DNA of 64,000 nucleotides from CAYPGJ01 sp964638515 (GTDB taxonomy: Bacteria; Planctomycetota; Phycisphaerae; Phycisphaerales; UBA1924), in assembly GCA_964638515.1 (NCBI GenBank), contig CAZWZL010000002.1:1-64000 (forward strand), written 5' to 3'. Both the position numbers and the translations under genes were made by a program. Positions 23,504 to 31,858 of the stretch are shown here, one piece after another; the stretch's first letter is position 1, and every line of letters starts with the position of its first letter. A model generated the notes under the pieces. It saw nothing but the letters and a program-made list of their open reading frames with translations. It ran no database searches and was not told the origin of the DNA.

Positions 23504-25150
23504 ATGTCGTATCGGACGTGGTTGGTGGCGGTGTCGGCGGGGGTAATGATCTCGGCCGGCGCGCTGGCGGAGGAGATCACGCTGCCGGTGGATCGGAGCG
23601 AGGCGCTGCCCCGGCATCTGACGGAAGCCGAGCGGGCGTATCTGGCGACGAACCCGATCACGACCGACCTGCGCGCGGTGACGCCGCCCCCGACGGGGCC
23701 GATCCACTGCGCGGCCGAGTACGAGCCGATGGATTCGATCCTGCTGTCGTGGCGGGGGTCGGCGTCCTGGCTGAACATCGCGGCGCAGATGGCGCGCGAG
23801 ATCACGACGAGCGGGGGCGCGGATGTGTGGGTGGCGGTGGTGAGCTCGTCAACGCAGACATCGGCGTTCAATTCGATTCAAGCGGCCGGCGCGAACATGG
23901 CGCGGGTGAAGTTCGTGATCCGGAACACGGACTCGATCTGGATCCGGGATTACGGCCCGAGGTACATCTTCGAGGGCGACACGCGCGCGGTGGTGGACCA
24001 CACGTACAACCGGCCCCGCCCCAACGACAACGCGTACACGATCTTCTACGCGGCGCAGCGCGGGCATGCGCACTACGAGCTTCCGCTGGTGCACGGGGGC
24101 GGGAACTACCATCTCGACGCGATGGATCGCGCCTACGCGACGCGTCTGATCAACAACGAGAACCCGGGGATGACGGAGGCCCAGATCATCGGGCACTGGA
24201 ACGCGTACCAGAGCGTGAACACGATGCTGTTCCAGCCGTTCCCGACGAGCGTGGACGCGACGCAGCACATCGACATGTGGATGCAGGTGATCGCGGACGA
24301 CGCCGTGATCATCTCGGACTGGCCCAACAACGTCGGCAGCACGCAGGACCAGATCTGCGACGCGGCCGCCGTGACGATGGCGGGGATGGGCTACACGGTG
24401 ACGCGGATCCCGGCGCGTTCGGTGAGCGGGATTCACTACACGTACACGAACGTGGTGATGTGCAACAACATCGTGCTGCTGCCGATGTACACCAACGCCA
24501 CGGTGTCGCCGCACAACGCGCAGGCGCTGGCGGCGTGGCAGAGCGCGCTGCCGGGCCGGCAGATCATCCAGATCAACTGCGAGGCCATCGTTTCCGCGGC
24601 CGGCGTGATGCACTGCATCGTGATGCACGTTCCCAAGCACCGCGGAGCGGCGGGCCCCAACGGCGGGCTGGCGCCCACGGCGTACGTGAAGTCGCTCAAC
24701 GGCGGCGAGACGGTGGCGCCGAGCAGTGTGCAGACGATCCGCTGGAACTCGGACGACGACGTGCTGGTGAGCGACGTGGACGTGCACGCGTCCTACGACG
24801 GCGGCGCGACATGGAGCACGCTCTCGCTGGGCGCGGCGGCGTTGGGCTCCTTCAACTGGAACGTGCCCAACGTGCACACCTCGCAGGCGCGCATCCGCGT
24901 GACGGCGCGGGACGCGCTGGGCAACACCGGCGCGGACGTGACGGACGTGAACTTCCGCATCACGGGGACGTGCTCGGGCGATTCCAACGGAGACGGGGTG
25001 GTCGGCTTTGCCGACCTCAACGCCGTGCTGTCGCAGTTCGGACAGACCCAGAGCGGGCCGGGCTTCCTCGCGGGCGATGTGAACGGGGACGGCACGGTCG
25101 GCTTTGCCGACCTGAACGCGGTGCTGTCGGGCTTCGGCCAGTCGTGCTGA
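23504..25150 (+). CDS. Exported peptidylarginine deiminase/agmatine deiminase-family protein with Ig-like and dockerin-like domains
   Basis: The protein has 548 residues. The signal peptide is cleaved near GALA (residue 22). The deiminase fold (about 60-385) keeps the expected residues: SIWIRDYGP (Asp149), HGGGNYHLD, HIDMWMQ (His255) and GVMHC (Cys371, the nucleophile position). It is followed by an Ig-like domain (about 390-485: YVKSLNGGETVAPSSVQTIRW to VNFRITG) and a cysteine-bracketed doublet, DSNGDGVVGFADLNAVLSQFG and DVNGDGTVGFADLNAVLSGFG. Family members convert arginine or agmatine guanidino groups to ureido groups. Export argues for a protein, peptide or extracellular agmatine substrate. 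AGGGAG lies 9 nt before the ATG. Confidence 0.88.
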   Translation: MSYRTWLVAVSAGVMISAGALAEEITLPVDRSEALPRHLTEAERAYLATNPITTDLRAVTPPPTGPIHCAAEYEPMDSILLSWRGSASWLNIAAQMAREITTSGGADVWVAVVSSSTQTSAFNSIQAAGANMARVKFVIRNTDSIWIRDYGPRYIFEGDTRAVVDHTYNRPRPNDNAYTIFYAAQRGHAHYELPLVHGGGNYHLDAMDRAYATRLINNENPGMTEAQIIGHWNAYQSVNTMLFQPFPTSVDATQHIDMWMQVIADDAVIISDWPNNVGSTQDQICDAAAVTMAGMGYTVTRIPARSVSGIHYTYTNVVMCNNIVLLPMYTNATVSPHNAQALAAWQSALPGRQIIQINCEAIVSAAGVMHCIVMHVPKHRGAAGPNGGLAPTAYVKSLNGGETVAPSSVQTIRWNSDDDVLVSDVDVHASYDGGATWSTLSLGAAALGSFNWNVPNVHTSQARIRVTARDALGNTGADVTDVNFRITGTCSGDSNGDGVVGFADLNAVLSQFGQTQSGPGFLAGDVNGDGTVGFADLNAVLSGFGQSC

Positions 25151-25184
25151 GACGCGGGAGCGCGTCGACAAACGCCGATGGGGG

Positions 25185-25490
25185 TCAGACGATCTCGCCG
25201 ATATCGCGCGAGAACGTGATGCCGCGCTCGGGCGGGAAGCGCTTGAGGCCATCGGCGCGGAGGCCCGGGGCGTCGCGCTCCACGTAGCGGTCGAACGTCT
25301 CACGAGTGGAGAACACGTATTGCGTTCGCACACGGATGGGCGCGCCCTCGATCCGGATGATCATGCCCGAGTGCGCGCCCGCCTCCACGACCTGATCGAC
25401 GTGGCCGTCTTCGAGCCAGGCGATGTACTCGACGGCCGTGGGCTCGTCGGGAAGCGTTGCGGTGACGGAGTAGAGAATCCGCTTGGCCAT
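25185..25490 (-). CDS. DUF4286-family small protein
   Basis: The protein has 101 residues. It matches the DUF4286 layout: a first strand ILYSVTATLPDEPTAVEYIAWLEDGHVDQVVEAG, a middle TQYVFSTRETFDRYVERDAPGLRADGLKRFP, and a terminal FSR segment. The fold is a ferredoxin-like alpha/beta barrel domain; the function is unknown. It lies 11 bp downstream of the ribB-type gene on the same strand, so it is probably co-transcribed. Confidence 0.8.
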   Translation of the reverse strand: MAKRILYSVTATLPDEPTAVEYIAWLEDGHVDQVVEAGAHSGMIIRIEGAPIRVRTQYVFSTRETFDRYVERDAPGLRADGLKRFPPERGITFSRDIGEIV

Positions 25491-25501
25491 GGCCGTCGTG
25501 G

Positions 25502-26710
25502 TCAGAGGGGGATAGGGACGTGCTCCGTGATCTCGAGCCCGAAGGCCTCGAGGGCCGGCAGCGCGCGCGGGTGGTTGGTGAGGAGCCGGAGTTTCCGCAC
25601 GCCGAGATCGCGGAGGATCTGCCCGCCGATGCCGTAATCGCGGTGGGTCATGGGCATGGCCACGCCGCCGGGGCCTTGCGGGTGGGTGAGGTCGTGGGAT
25701 TCGGGCGTGTAGGCGGATCGCTTGAGAGCGTGGAGCCGCTGGTCGAGGGCGTCTCCCGCGCCTTCCGGACGCAGGTACACCACGGCGCCGCGTCCCGCCT
25801 TCTGGATAGCCCGCATCGAGGCGTGCAGGGCGCGCCCGCTGGCGCCGTCGGGTGAATCGGCGCCGTCGAAGAAGATGTCGCCGAGCACGTTGCGCCGGTG
25901 CATGCGAACGAGGGTCGGCTCGGCGGAATCGGTCGCGTGTCCGTTGCCGGCGAGATCTCCCACACCGCCCACGGTGAGCGCGATGTGCGGGAGCGGGTCG
26001 ACGAGCGAGTCGTACGCGATGAGGTTGAAGCGCCCGAACTCGGTGTCGATGGACGTGCCGTGCGCGGGGTCCAGTCGTCGCACGAGCCGCTCATCGCGCA
26101 GCCGGTGCTCGATGATCTGCGCGACGGAGCACATCTTGAGACTGTGCTTGGCGCAGAATCGCTCAAGGTCGGGCACGCGCGCCATCTCGCCGTCTTCGCG
26201 CATGATCTCGATGATCACCGAAGCGGGCTGGAGGCCGGCCAGCCGGCACAGGTCGACGGAGCCCTCCGTCTGCCCGGTACGGACGAGCACGCCCCCGTCG
26301 CGCGCGCGGAGCGGGTTGATATGGCCGGGGCGCACGAAATCGTCGGGGCGGGAGGCCGCATCGATGGCCAGCAGAATGGTCTTGGCGCGCTCCGCGGCGG
26401 AGACCCCGGTGGTGGCGCCGTGACGGGGATGCGCGTCGATGGCCACGGTGAAGGGCGTGCCCCGGACGCTCGTGTTCGTTACGGATTGCGGGTGCAGGTC
26501 GAGCCGGTCGCACGCTTGACCCGTGAGCGAGAGGCACATGTATCCCCGGGCGTGCGAGAGCATGAAGTTCACGGCCTGGGGCGTGGTTTTCTCGGCCGCC
26601 AGCACGAGATCGCCCTCGTTCTCACGCCCTTCATCGTCCGTCAGCACGATCATGCGCCCGGCGCGGAGTTCGTCGAGGATGACCGGGATGGGGGAGAAGG
26701 GCGAAGCCAT
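25502..26710 (-). CDS. ribB: 3,4-dihydroxy-2-butanone-4-phosphate synthase fused to a degenerate GTP cyclohydrolase II-like domain (RibBX type)
   Basis: The protein has 402 residues. The N-terminal RibB domain (1-205) is intact: MIVLTDDEGRENEGDLVLAAE (metal and substrate acidic residues), HGATTGVSAAER and RPGHINPLRARDGGVLVR...QTEGSVDL. It makes the four-carbon riboflavin precursor. The C-terminal half has the RibA frame (TEFGRFNL, LVRMHRRNVLGDIF, RGAVVYLRPEGAGDAL) but the zinc-binding cysteines of GTP cyclohydrolase II (C-x10-C-x-C) are absent. It therefore should lack cyclohydrolase activity, as described for RibBX proteins. A TACACT at 26722-26727 lies 11 nt before the ATG. Confidence 0.9.
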   Translation of the reverse strand: MASPFSPIPVILDELRAGRMIVLTDDEGRENEGDLVLAAEKTTPQAVNFMLSHARGYMCLSLTGQACDRLDLHPQSVTNTSVRGTPFTVAIDAHPRHGATTGVSAAERAKTILLAIDAASRPDDFVRPGHINPLRARDGGVLVRTGQTEGSVDLCRLAGLQPASVIIEIMREDGEMARVPDLERFCAKHSLKMCSVAQIIEHRLRDERLVRRLDPAHGTSIDTEFGRFNLIAYDSLVDPLPHIALTVGGVGDLAGNGHATDSAEPTLVRMHRRNVLGDIFFDGADSPDGASGRALHASMRAIQKAGRGAVVYLRPEGAGDALDQRLHALKRSAYTPESHDLTHPQGPGGVAMPMTHRDYGIGGQILRDLGVRKLRLLTNHPRALPALEAFGLEITEHVPIPL

Positions 26711-26750
26711 GGGGGACGGAGAGTGTAGGGATGCGCCGACCGCGGCGCGA

Positions 26751-26756
26751 TACGCT
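26751..26756 (+). promoter_or_regulatory. Candidate -10 (TACGCT) of the M42-like peptidase gene, leaderless
   Basis: TACGCT ends 7 nt before the ATG at 26764. An alternative in-frame ATG at 26731 has GGAGAG upstream, so start choice is open. Confidence 0.4.
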
Positions 26757-26763
26757 GGCGGGC

Positions 26764-27924
26764 ATGCCGCACGAACGCCCGGAATCGGCCGACCAGGCCA
26801 CTCGCTGGCTGTTGGAATTGACATCGCTGCCCACGGCCGCGGGGCGGGAGGGGCGCGTGGTTGCGTGGATCGAGCGCTGGGCTTCGGTGCGTCCGGACTT
26901 CACGCTCACCCGCGACGCCGCCGGCAATCTCCTGCTGCGAGAATCGGGCTCGGCCCGCGGGGACGGCCCCGAACTGCTGCTCACGGCCCATCTGGATCAT
27001 CCCGCCTTCGTGGTCGAGAACGTGGTGCACGAGGGCACGATCTCGTGCACGTTCCGGGGCGGCGTGATGGACCCGTACTTCGAGAACGCCCGGATCGTCG
27101 TGCACACGAGGGACGACCGGCGCCTGCCCGGCACGGTGCTCGACGCGACCGCGGCCGACCCGCTGCGCCGCTGCACGGTGGAGCTGGATTCGCATGTGGA
27201 TTTCGCGGCCGTGCGCCCGGGCGACGTGGGCACGTGGGACCTGCCCGACGCGGTGCTGGTCGAGGGGGAGGTTCGAGCGCCGGCGTGTGATGACCTGTCC
27301 GCGGTGGCGGCCATTCTTTCGGCGCTCGAAGCGCTGCGGGCCTCGCGCGATGGGCGCCCGCCCGTGAGCGCGCTGTTCACGCGCGCGGAGGAGGTAGGGT
27401 TTATCGGCGCGATCGCGGCGTGCCGAGAGGGGGTGATTCCGGAGGGCGCCCGCGTTCTGGCGCTCGAGAATTCGCGCGCCTATCCCGAATCTCCGCTGCA
27501 CGCGGGGCCGATCGTGCGGGTTGGTGACAAAACGTCCACGTTTTCACCGACGCTCACGGCCGCCGTCGCCGGGGTCGCCGACGGGCTCGCCAGGCAGACC
27601 GCCGAGCGAGACGCCCCGTTCCGATGGCAACGACGGCTGATGCCCGGAGGGACGTGCGAGGCGACGTGCTTCTGCGCCTTCGGGCACGAGGCGACGTGCG
27701 TCTGCCTGCCGCTGAAGAACTACCACAACATGGGGAATCTCGACGCGGTGTCCGGGGGCGATCGTTCCGCGGCCGTCATCGAGCCCGAGGCGATCTCCCT
27801 CTCGGACTACCTGCATCTGGTGGAACTGCTCGTGGCCTGCGCGTGGCGCCTCGAGAGCGCGCAGCCCCTGCGAGCGCTGATGGACAAGCTGTACGCGGAG
27901 CGATCGTTCGTGCTGCGCGACTGA
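26764..27924 (+). CDS. M42/M20-type metallopeptidase (aminopeptidase-like)
   Basis: The protein has 386 residues from ATG 26764 (397 from ATG 26731). Dinuclear zinc-peptidase landmarks are in order: LLTAHLDHPAF (His/Asp ligand), APACDDLSAVAAI (bridging Asp), TRAEEVGFIGA (general-base Glu and ligand), VLALENS (ligand) and CLPLKNYHNMG (last His). It should hydrolyse peptides or acyl-amino compounds in the cytoplasm; no signal peptide is present. It is divergent from the ribB-type gene and convergent with the Nif3-like gene. Confidence 0.85.
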   Translation: MPHERPESADQATRWLLELTSLPTAAGREGRVVAWIERWASVRPDFTLTRDAAGNLLLRESGSARGDGPELLLTAHLDHPAFVVENVVHEGTISCTFRGGVMDPYFENARIVVHTRDDRRLPGTVLDATAADPLRRCTVELDSHVDFAAVRPGDVGTWDLPDAVLVEGEVRAPACDDLSAVAAILSALEALRASRDGRPPVSALFTRAEEVGFIGAIAACREGVIPEGARVLALENSRAYPESPLHAGPIVRVGDKTSTFSPTLTAAVAGVADGLARQTAERDAPFRWQRRLMPGGTCEATCFCAFGHEATCVCLPLKNYHNMGNLDAVSGGDRSAAVIEPEAISLSDYLHLVELLVACAWRLESAQPLRALMDKLYAERSFVLRD

Positions 27925-27943
27925 GCGCCGGGCGGGACGAGGC

Positions 27944-29077
27944 TCAGACGTAGCGCGTGTGGTCTCGATCGGCCGTGGACACGCGCGCCTCCAGCCCCGG
28001 GAGCGATTCGCTCAAGGCTCGCGCGAGCCGAGGCAGGTAGCCCCGCTCGGTATTGGTGTGCCCCGCGAGGATGACGGCGCAGCCCCGCGAGGTCGCGCGC
28101 ATCACGTCGTGGTGCTTCATCTCTCCGGTGACGAACGCGGAGCAGCCCTGGGCGATCGCGGCGTCGAGAAGGCCCGCGCCCGCGCCCGGGCAGACGCCGA
28201 CCATGGCGCCCTTCGCGCCGCGCGCTGAGCCCTCCGCCAGGCGCACGCGCTGGAGCCCGAGGTGCTCGCGCACGCGCGCCGCGATCTCCTCGGGTGTGGC
28301 GGGCTGGTCGAGCGTCACGCGCCGCCCGGCGCCGATGCGTCGATCGGTGCGCTGCGCGAGCGGGTACAGGTCGAACGCCGGCTCCTCGTACGGGTGAAAC
28401 GCCTTGAGCGTCTCGATGATGATCGGGAGGGCGCCGCGCGGGCAGACCATTTCCAGGCGGTGCTCGGCCACCGTTTCGAGCCGTCCCGATTCGCCGACGC
28501 GCGGCTTGGTTCCGGCGCCCCCGAAGAACGAGCCCTTTCCCGAGAGCGTGAACGAGCACAACTCGTACGCGCCGATGTGCCCGGCCCCGGCGGACGCGAG
28601 CGCGTTGCGGACGCGCTCCAGAGCGTCGGTGGGCTCGGTCGGCACGAACACCACGATCTTGTGCGACTGACGGTCGTCCGGGATCTCGGCGGGCACGATC
28701 GCGCGCCGATCTCCTCCCGGGCCGACGCCCTCGGCCAGCCACTCGGCCATGCCGTTCGGCGCCGCGTCGAGCGCGGTGTGCGGTGAGATCACCGCGATGC
28801 CCCTTCGTGCGGCCCGAAGGATGAGCCGTCCCTTCGGGTCGTCCCCCGTCACGCGCTTGAGGGCGTCGAAGATGGGCGGGTGATAGGCGAGGATCGCGCC
28901 GGCGTTGGCCACCTCGGCTTCGGAGAGGGTCTCCTCCGTGAGATCGATGGTCAGATAGAGCGGGCCCCGCACCTCGTCGGACAGATCGCCGACGAGCAGC
29001 CCGGTGTTATCCCACGGCTCCGCGAGCCAGGGAGGAGCGAGGCGATCCATGGCTTGGACGAGATCAGCGACGCGCAT
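27944..29077 (-). CDS. Nif3-like dinuclear metal centre protein (YqfO type)
   Basis: The protein has 377 residues, the length of YqfO-type members that carry a PII-like insertion between the two Nif3 halves. The N-terminal half has EPWDNTGLLVGD, LAYHPPIFDAL and HTALDAAPNGM; the C-terminal half has FVTGEMKHHDVM and AGHTNTERGYLP, together supplying the His/Asp/Glu metal ligands. The insertion (about 140-245) contains KIVVFVPTEPTDALERVRNALASAGAGHIG. The biochemical role of the family is not settled; GTP-cyclohydrolase-like and folding roles have been proposed. GGAGAA lies 6 nt before the ATG. Confidence 0.9.
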   Translation of the reverse strand: MRVADLVQAMDRLAPPWLAEPWDNTGLLVGDLSDEVRGPLYLTIDLTEETLSEAEVANAGAILAYHPPIFDALKRVTGDDPKGRLILRAARRGIAVISPHTALDAAPNGMAEWLAEGVGPGGDRRAIVPAEIPDDRQSHKIVVFVPTEPTDALERVRNALASAGAGHIGAYELCSFTLSGKGSFFGGAGTKPRVGESGRLETVAEHRLEMVCPRGALPIIIETLKAFHPYEEPAFDLYPLAQRTDRRIGAGRRVTLDQPATPEEIAARVREHLGLQRVRLAEGSARGAKGAMVGVCPGAGAGLLDAAIAQGCSAFVTGEMKHHDVMRATSRGCAVILAGHTNTERGYLPRLARALSESLPGLEARVSTADRDHTRYV

Positions 29078-29143
29078 GAGCGATTCTCCTGCGAAGTGGG
29101 CACTCTAGACGTTTTTGCGCGAACCGCGGGCCGGTTCGGCCGA

Positions 29144-29149
29144 TACATT
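29144..29149 (+). promoter_or_regulatory. Candidate -10 (TACATT) of phoH, leaderless
   Basis: TACATT ends 7 nt before the ATG at 29157 with no ribosome binding site between. Confidence 0.45.
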
Positions 29150-29156
29150 CTGTTGT

Positions 29157-30677
29157 ATGACAGCCCGTGAAGTGAAGGCGCGCGCCGGCTCGGCGCGACG
29201 AACCCCCCAGGAGGCGCCCGAGCGGACCAAGGCCCGGGAAGGCGCAGCCGCCGTTCCGTCCGCGCAGAGCGAGGGAGCGGTGGATCAGGGCGTCAAGCAC
29301 TTCGTGCTCGACACCAACGTGCTGCTGCACAACCCGGACGCGGTGTTCGTGTTCGAAGAGAACACGGTGATCATCCCCTTTGCGGTGCTGGAGGAGCTGG
29401 ACCAGTTCAAGGGCCAGAACGACGATCTCGGTCGAAACGCGCGCCAGGCCATCCGGAACCTCGACGCGCTGCGCGAGGCGGGCCGGCTCACGGAGGGAGT
29501 GCCTTGGTCGAGGGTGCACGAGACGGCCGGGCCGTCCGGGATCGTGCGCATCGACACCAGCCCGCTGGAACGACCGCGCCCGCTCCACTCGGACACGCCG
29601 GACAACCACATCATTTCCGTGGCGTGGGCGTTGCACGAGGGGGGCGATCGGGCCGTGTTTGTGTCGAAGGACATCAATGCGCGGATCAAGGCGGATGCGC
29701 TGGGGATCCGGGCGGAGGACTTCGAGAATCAGAAGGTGGACGCGGAGCGGCTGTACAGCGGGTTCATCTCGGTGAGCGCTCCGGCGCCGATGATCGACGA
29801 GCTGTACAAGAACCGCATGCTTCCGCTGGATCGGCTCGCGGAGGCCCGCATCGAGGGTGAAGGTCAGGCGCCCAATGCGCCGTCCAAGCTGCTCGCGAAT
29901 CAGTTCGTCATCCTGAAAGCGGAGGACGACCCGTCCCACACCGGGCTCGCGCGCCGGCTCGCGGACACCGACCATGTGATCCCGGTGTCTGGCCCGCGCA
30001 AGCCGGTGTTCGGCATCATGGCGCGGAACGTGCAGCAGACCATGGCGCTCGATGTGCTGCTCGACGACGAGATCAAACTCATCACGTTGCTGGGCTCGGC
30101 GGGCACGGGCAAGACGCTGCTCGCGCTCGCGGCCGGCATGACCAAGGTGTTTCAAGAGGAACGGTATGACCGCCTGCTCGTGGCCCGCCCGATCATGCCC
30201 ATGGGGCGCGACATCGGGTATCTGCCGGGCACCAAGGACGAGAAGCTGGCCGCGTGGATGCAGCCCATCTTCGACAACCTCGAGTATCTGCTGTCGACGC
30301 GCGGCTCGCACATGAACGCCCCGGAGTCACGCACGCCCGAACAGCGCGTCAAGAAGCTCATCGCTGATGGTCGTCTCGTGCTCGAGCCGCTCACTTATAT
30401 TCGAGGGCGGTCCATCCCGCATCAGTTCATGATCGTGGATGAGGCGCAGAATCTCACGCCCCACGAGGTCCGCACGATCATCTCGCGCGTGGGCGAGGGC
30501 ACGCGCCTGGTGCTCACCGGAGACGTCGGGCAGATCGACAACCCGTATCTGGACTCATCCTCGAACGGGCTGTCCTACACCGTTGAACGCATGAAGGGGC
30601 TGGGGATGGTGGCCCACATCACGCTCGCGAAGTCCGAACGTTCGGCGCTCTCTTCCCTCGCCGCGGGCAGGCTGTAG
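29157..30677 (+). CDS. PhoH-family protein with N-terminal PIN domain (PhoH2)
   Basis: The protein has 506 residues. A PIN nuclease domain (about 45-190) shows the acidic residues in KHFVLDTNVLLHNPDA, LEELDQFK and SDTPDNHIISVA. The PhoH P-loop ATPase follows (about 290-500): GSAGTGKTLLALAAG (Walker A), HQFMIVDEAQNL (Walker B) and LVLTGDVGQIDNP. PhoH2 proteins are RNA helicase/ribonucleases. The N-terminal 40 residues are basic and disordered. It ends 4 bp from a convergent lipoprotein gene. Confidence 0.9.
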   Translation: MTAREVKARAGSARRTPQEAPERTKAREGAAAVPSAQSEGAVDQGVKHFVLDTNVLLHNPDAVFVFEENTVIIPFAVLEELDQFKGQNDDLGRNARQAIRNLDALREAGRLTEGVPWSRVHETAGPSGIVRIDTSPLERPRPLHSDTPDNHIISVAWALHEGGDRAVFVSKDINARIKADALGIRAEDFENQKVDAERLYSGFISVSAPAPMIDELYKNRMLPLDRLAEARIEGEGQAPNAPSKLLANQFVILKAEDDPSHTGLARRLADTDHVIPVSGPRKPVFGIMARNVQQTMALDVLLDDEIKLITLLGSAGTGKTLLALAAGMTKVFQEERYDRLLVARPIMPMGRDIGYLPGTKDEKLAAWMQPIFDNLEYLLSTRGSHMNAPESRTPEQRVKKLIADGRLVLEPLTYIRGRSIPHQFMIVDEAQNLTPHEVRTIISRVGEGTRLVLTGDVGQIDNPYLDSSSNGLSYTVERMKGLGMVAHITLAKSERSALSSLAAGRL

Positions 30678-30681
30678 TCGA

Positions 30682-31173
30682 TCAGTGCGGCTTGGCGGGT
30701 TCGCCGTTGGACGGCTCGGGCGCGCTCGGAGCGGGCGCCTCGATGGGCGCGGGTTCCGCGGCGGGAGTGGGGGCGCTCGCGTACGGCTGGGCTGGCAACT
30801 CCGGCGTCGACCGGATCTTGGGCTCCAGACGGCGCGAGTTGCGGTCGGGCACGGCCATCTTGTTGCTCAGCGCGCCGAATCGGCGACCCGAAGGAACGAC
30901 ATCCCAGAGCATCGTGTCCGGGCGCCAGGGGTCGGTCGGCTTGCCCGATGAAGCGGCCTGGAAGTCCACGACCAGCTGCTCGCCGACCGGAACGTCCACC
31001 GACCAGATGACCTCACCGGTGCGGACGTCGACCAGATCGACCGTCCAAGGCTGGAACGGCCGGCTCACGTAGGTGAACCGATCCTGGGACGAGAGCGGTC
31101 CGCCCTCGTAGTAGCAGCCGGAAAGCCCAATCAAGCCCGCCATTGTCAGCCAACCCAGCCGATTCCGTGTCAT
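30682..31173 (-). CDS. Predicted lipoprotein of unknown function
   Basis: The protein has 163 residues. The signal peptide ends in the lipobox LSGC (cysteine at about 20), so it should be lipid-anchored after processing. The middle (PWTVDLVDVRTGEVIWSVDVPVGEQLVVDF) forms a small beta domain, and the last 45 residues are a low-complexity P/A/E tail. CGGAG lies about 7 nt before the ATG. No family is recognised. Confidence 0.8.
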   Translation of the reverse strand: MTRNRLGWLTMAGLIGLSGCYYEGGPLSSQDRFTYVSRPFQPWTVDLVDVRTGEVIWSVDVPVGEQLVVDFQAASSGKPTDPWRPDTMLWDVVPSGRRFGALSNKMAVPDRNSRRLEPKIRSTPELPAQPYASAPTPAAEPAPIEAPAPSAPEPSNGEPAKPH

Positions 31174-31312
31174 GTCTGTCTCCGTCCTGCACCTACGTTG
31201 CCGTGCCCTCGGGCGTTCGGCCCGAGAGGCGCGGCCCGCGCGCCGCGGCGAGTACCATACGATCGGTCATTCCGCACGCCAAATTGGGCAAGTTTTTCCC
31301 CCGAACCCGCCT

Positions 31313-31858
31313 ATGTCGACTGCCTCGGCCATCCGTATCGGACACGGGTACGACCTGCACCGCCTGGAGCCGCCGCCCCCGTCGGGCCGCGGCAGGCCCT
31401 TCGTGCTCGGAGGTGTCCTTCTGGACCACCCTCTCGGGCCCGTGGCCCATTCGGACGGAGACGCTCTCTACCACGCGGTGACCGACGCCCTTCTCGGCGC
31501 CCTGTCCCTCCCGGACATCGGACAGCTGTTCCCCGACGACGACCTTCGCCACGATTCCAAAGACTCGAGCGTGTTCGTGGCGGAAGCGGCCAGGCGGGTG
31601 GGCTCAGCGGGCTGGGTGGTGGCCAACCTGGACTGCACGATCATCCTCGAGCGGCCCCGAGTCGGGCCGGTGAAGGACCAGATCCGGGAGAACATCGCCC
31701 GCTTGCTGGGCGTGGAGCCGTCCGCCGTGAATCTGAAGGGCAAATCGCACGAGGGTGTGGACGCTGTGGGAGAAGGTCGGGCCGTCGAGGCGCATGTCGT
31801 CGTGCTGCTGGTGAAGAAAGGCGCAGCCTCGGGCTCCACGTCTGGGCGCTGGCGATGA
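31313..31858 (+). CDS. ispF: 2-C-methyl-D-erythritol 2,4-cyclodiphosphate synthase
   Basis: The protein has 181 residues, slightly longer than the usual 160. IspF closes the cyclodiphosphate ring in the MEP pathway. Zinc ligands are in IGHGYDLHRL (Asp, His) and the conserved HSDGDALYHAVTDALLGAL; PDDDLRHDSKDSSVF and KGKSHEGVDAVGEGRAVEAHVVVLL complete the fold. The N-terminus carries a short insertion rich in prolines (LEPPPPSGRGRP). The stop overlaps the next start (ATGA at 31855-31858). Confidence 0.95.
   Translation: MSTASAIRIGHGYDLHRLEPPPPSGRGRPFVLGGVLLDHPLGPVAHSDGDALYHAVTDALLGALSLPDIGQLFPDDDLRHDSKDSSVFVAEAARRVGSAGWVVANLDCTIILERPRVGPVKDQIRENIARLLGVEPSAVNLKGKSHEGVDAVGEGRAVEAHVVVLLVKKGAASGSTSGRWR

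Noticed and set aside
25151..25167. Hairpin GACGCG/CGCGTC after the deiminase gene as terminator
   Set aside because: The stem is only 6 bp and no T-run follows, so I do not list it as a feature.
23849..25333. Minus-strand open frame of about 494 codons opposite the deiminase gene
   Set aside because: It is a compositional shadow; the plus strand carries clear deiminase motifs.
25502..26710. Annotation as a fully bifunctional RibBA
   Set aside because: The GTP-cyclohydrolase zinc ligands are missing, so only the RibB activity is supported.
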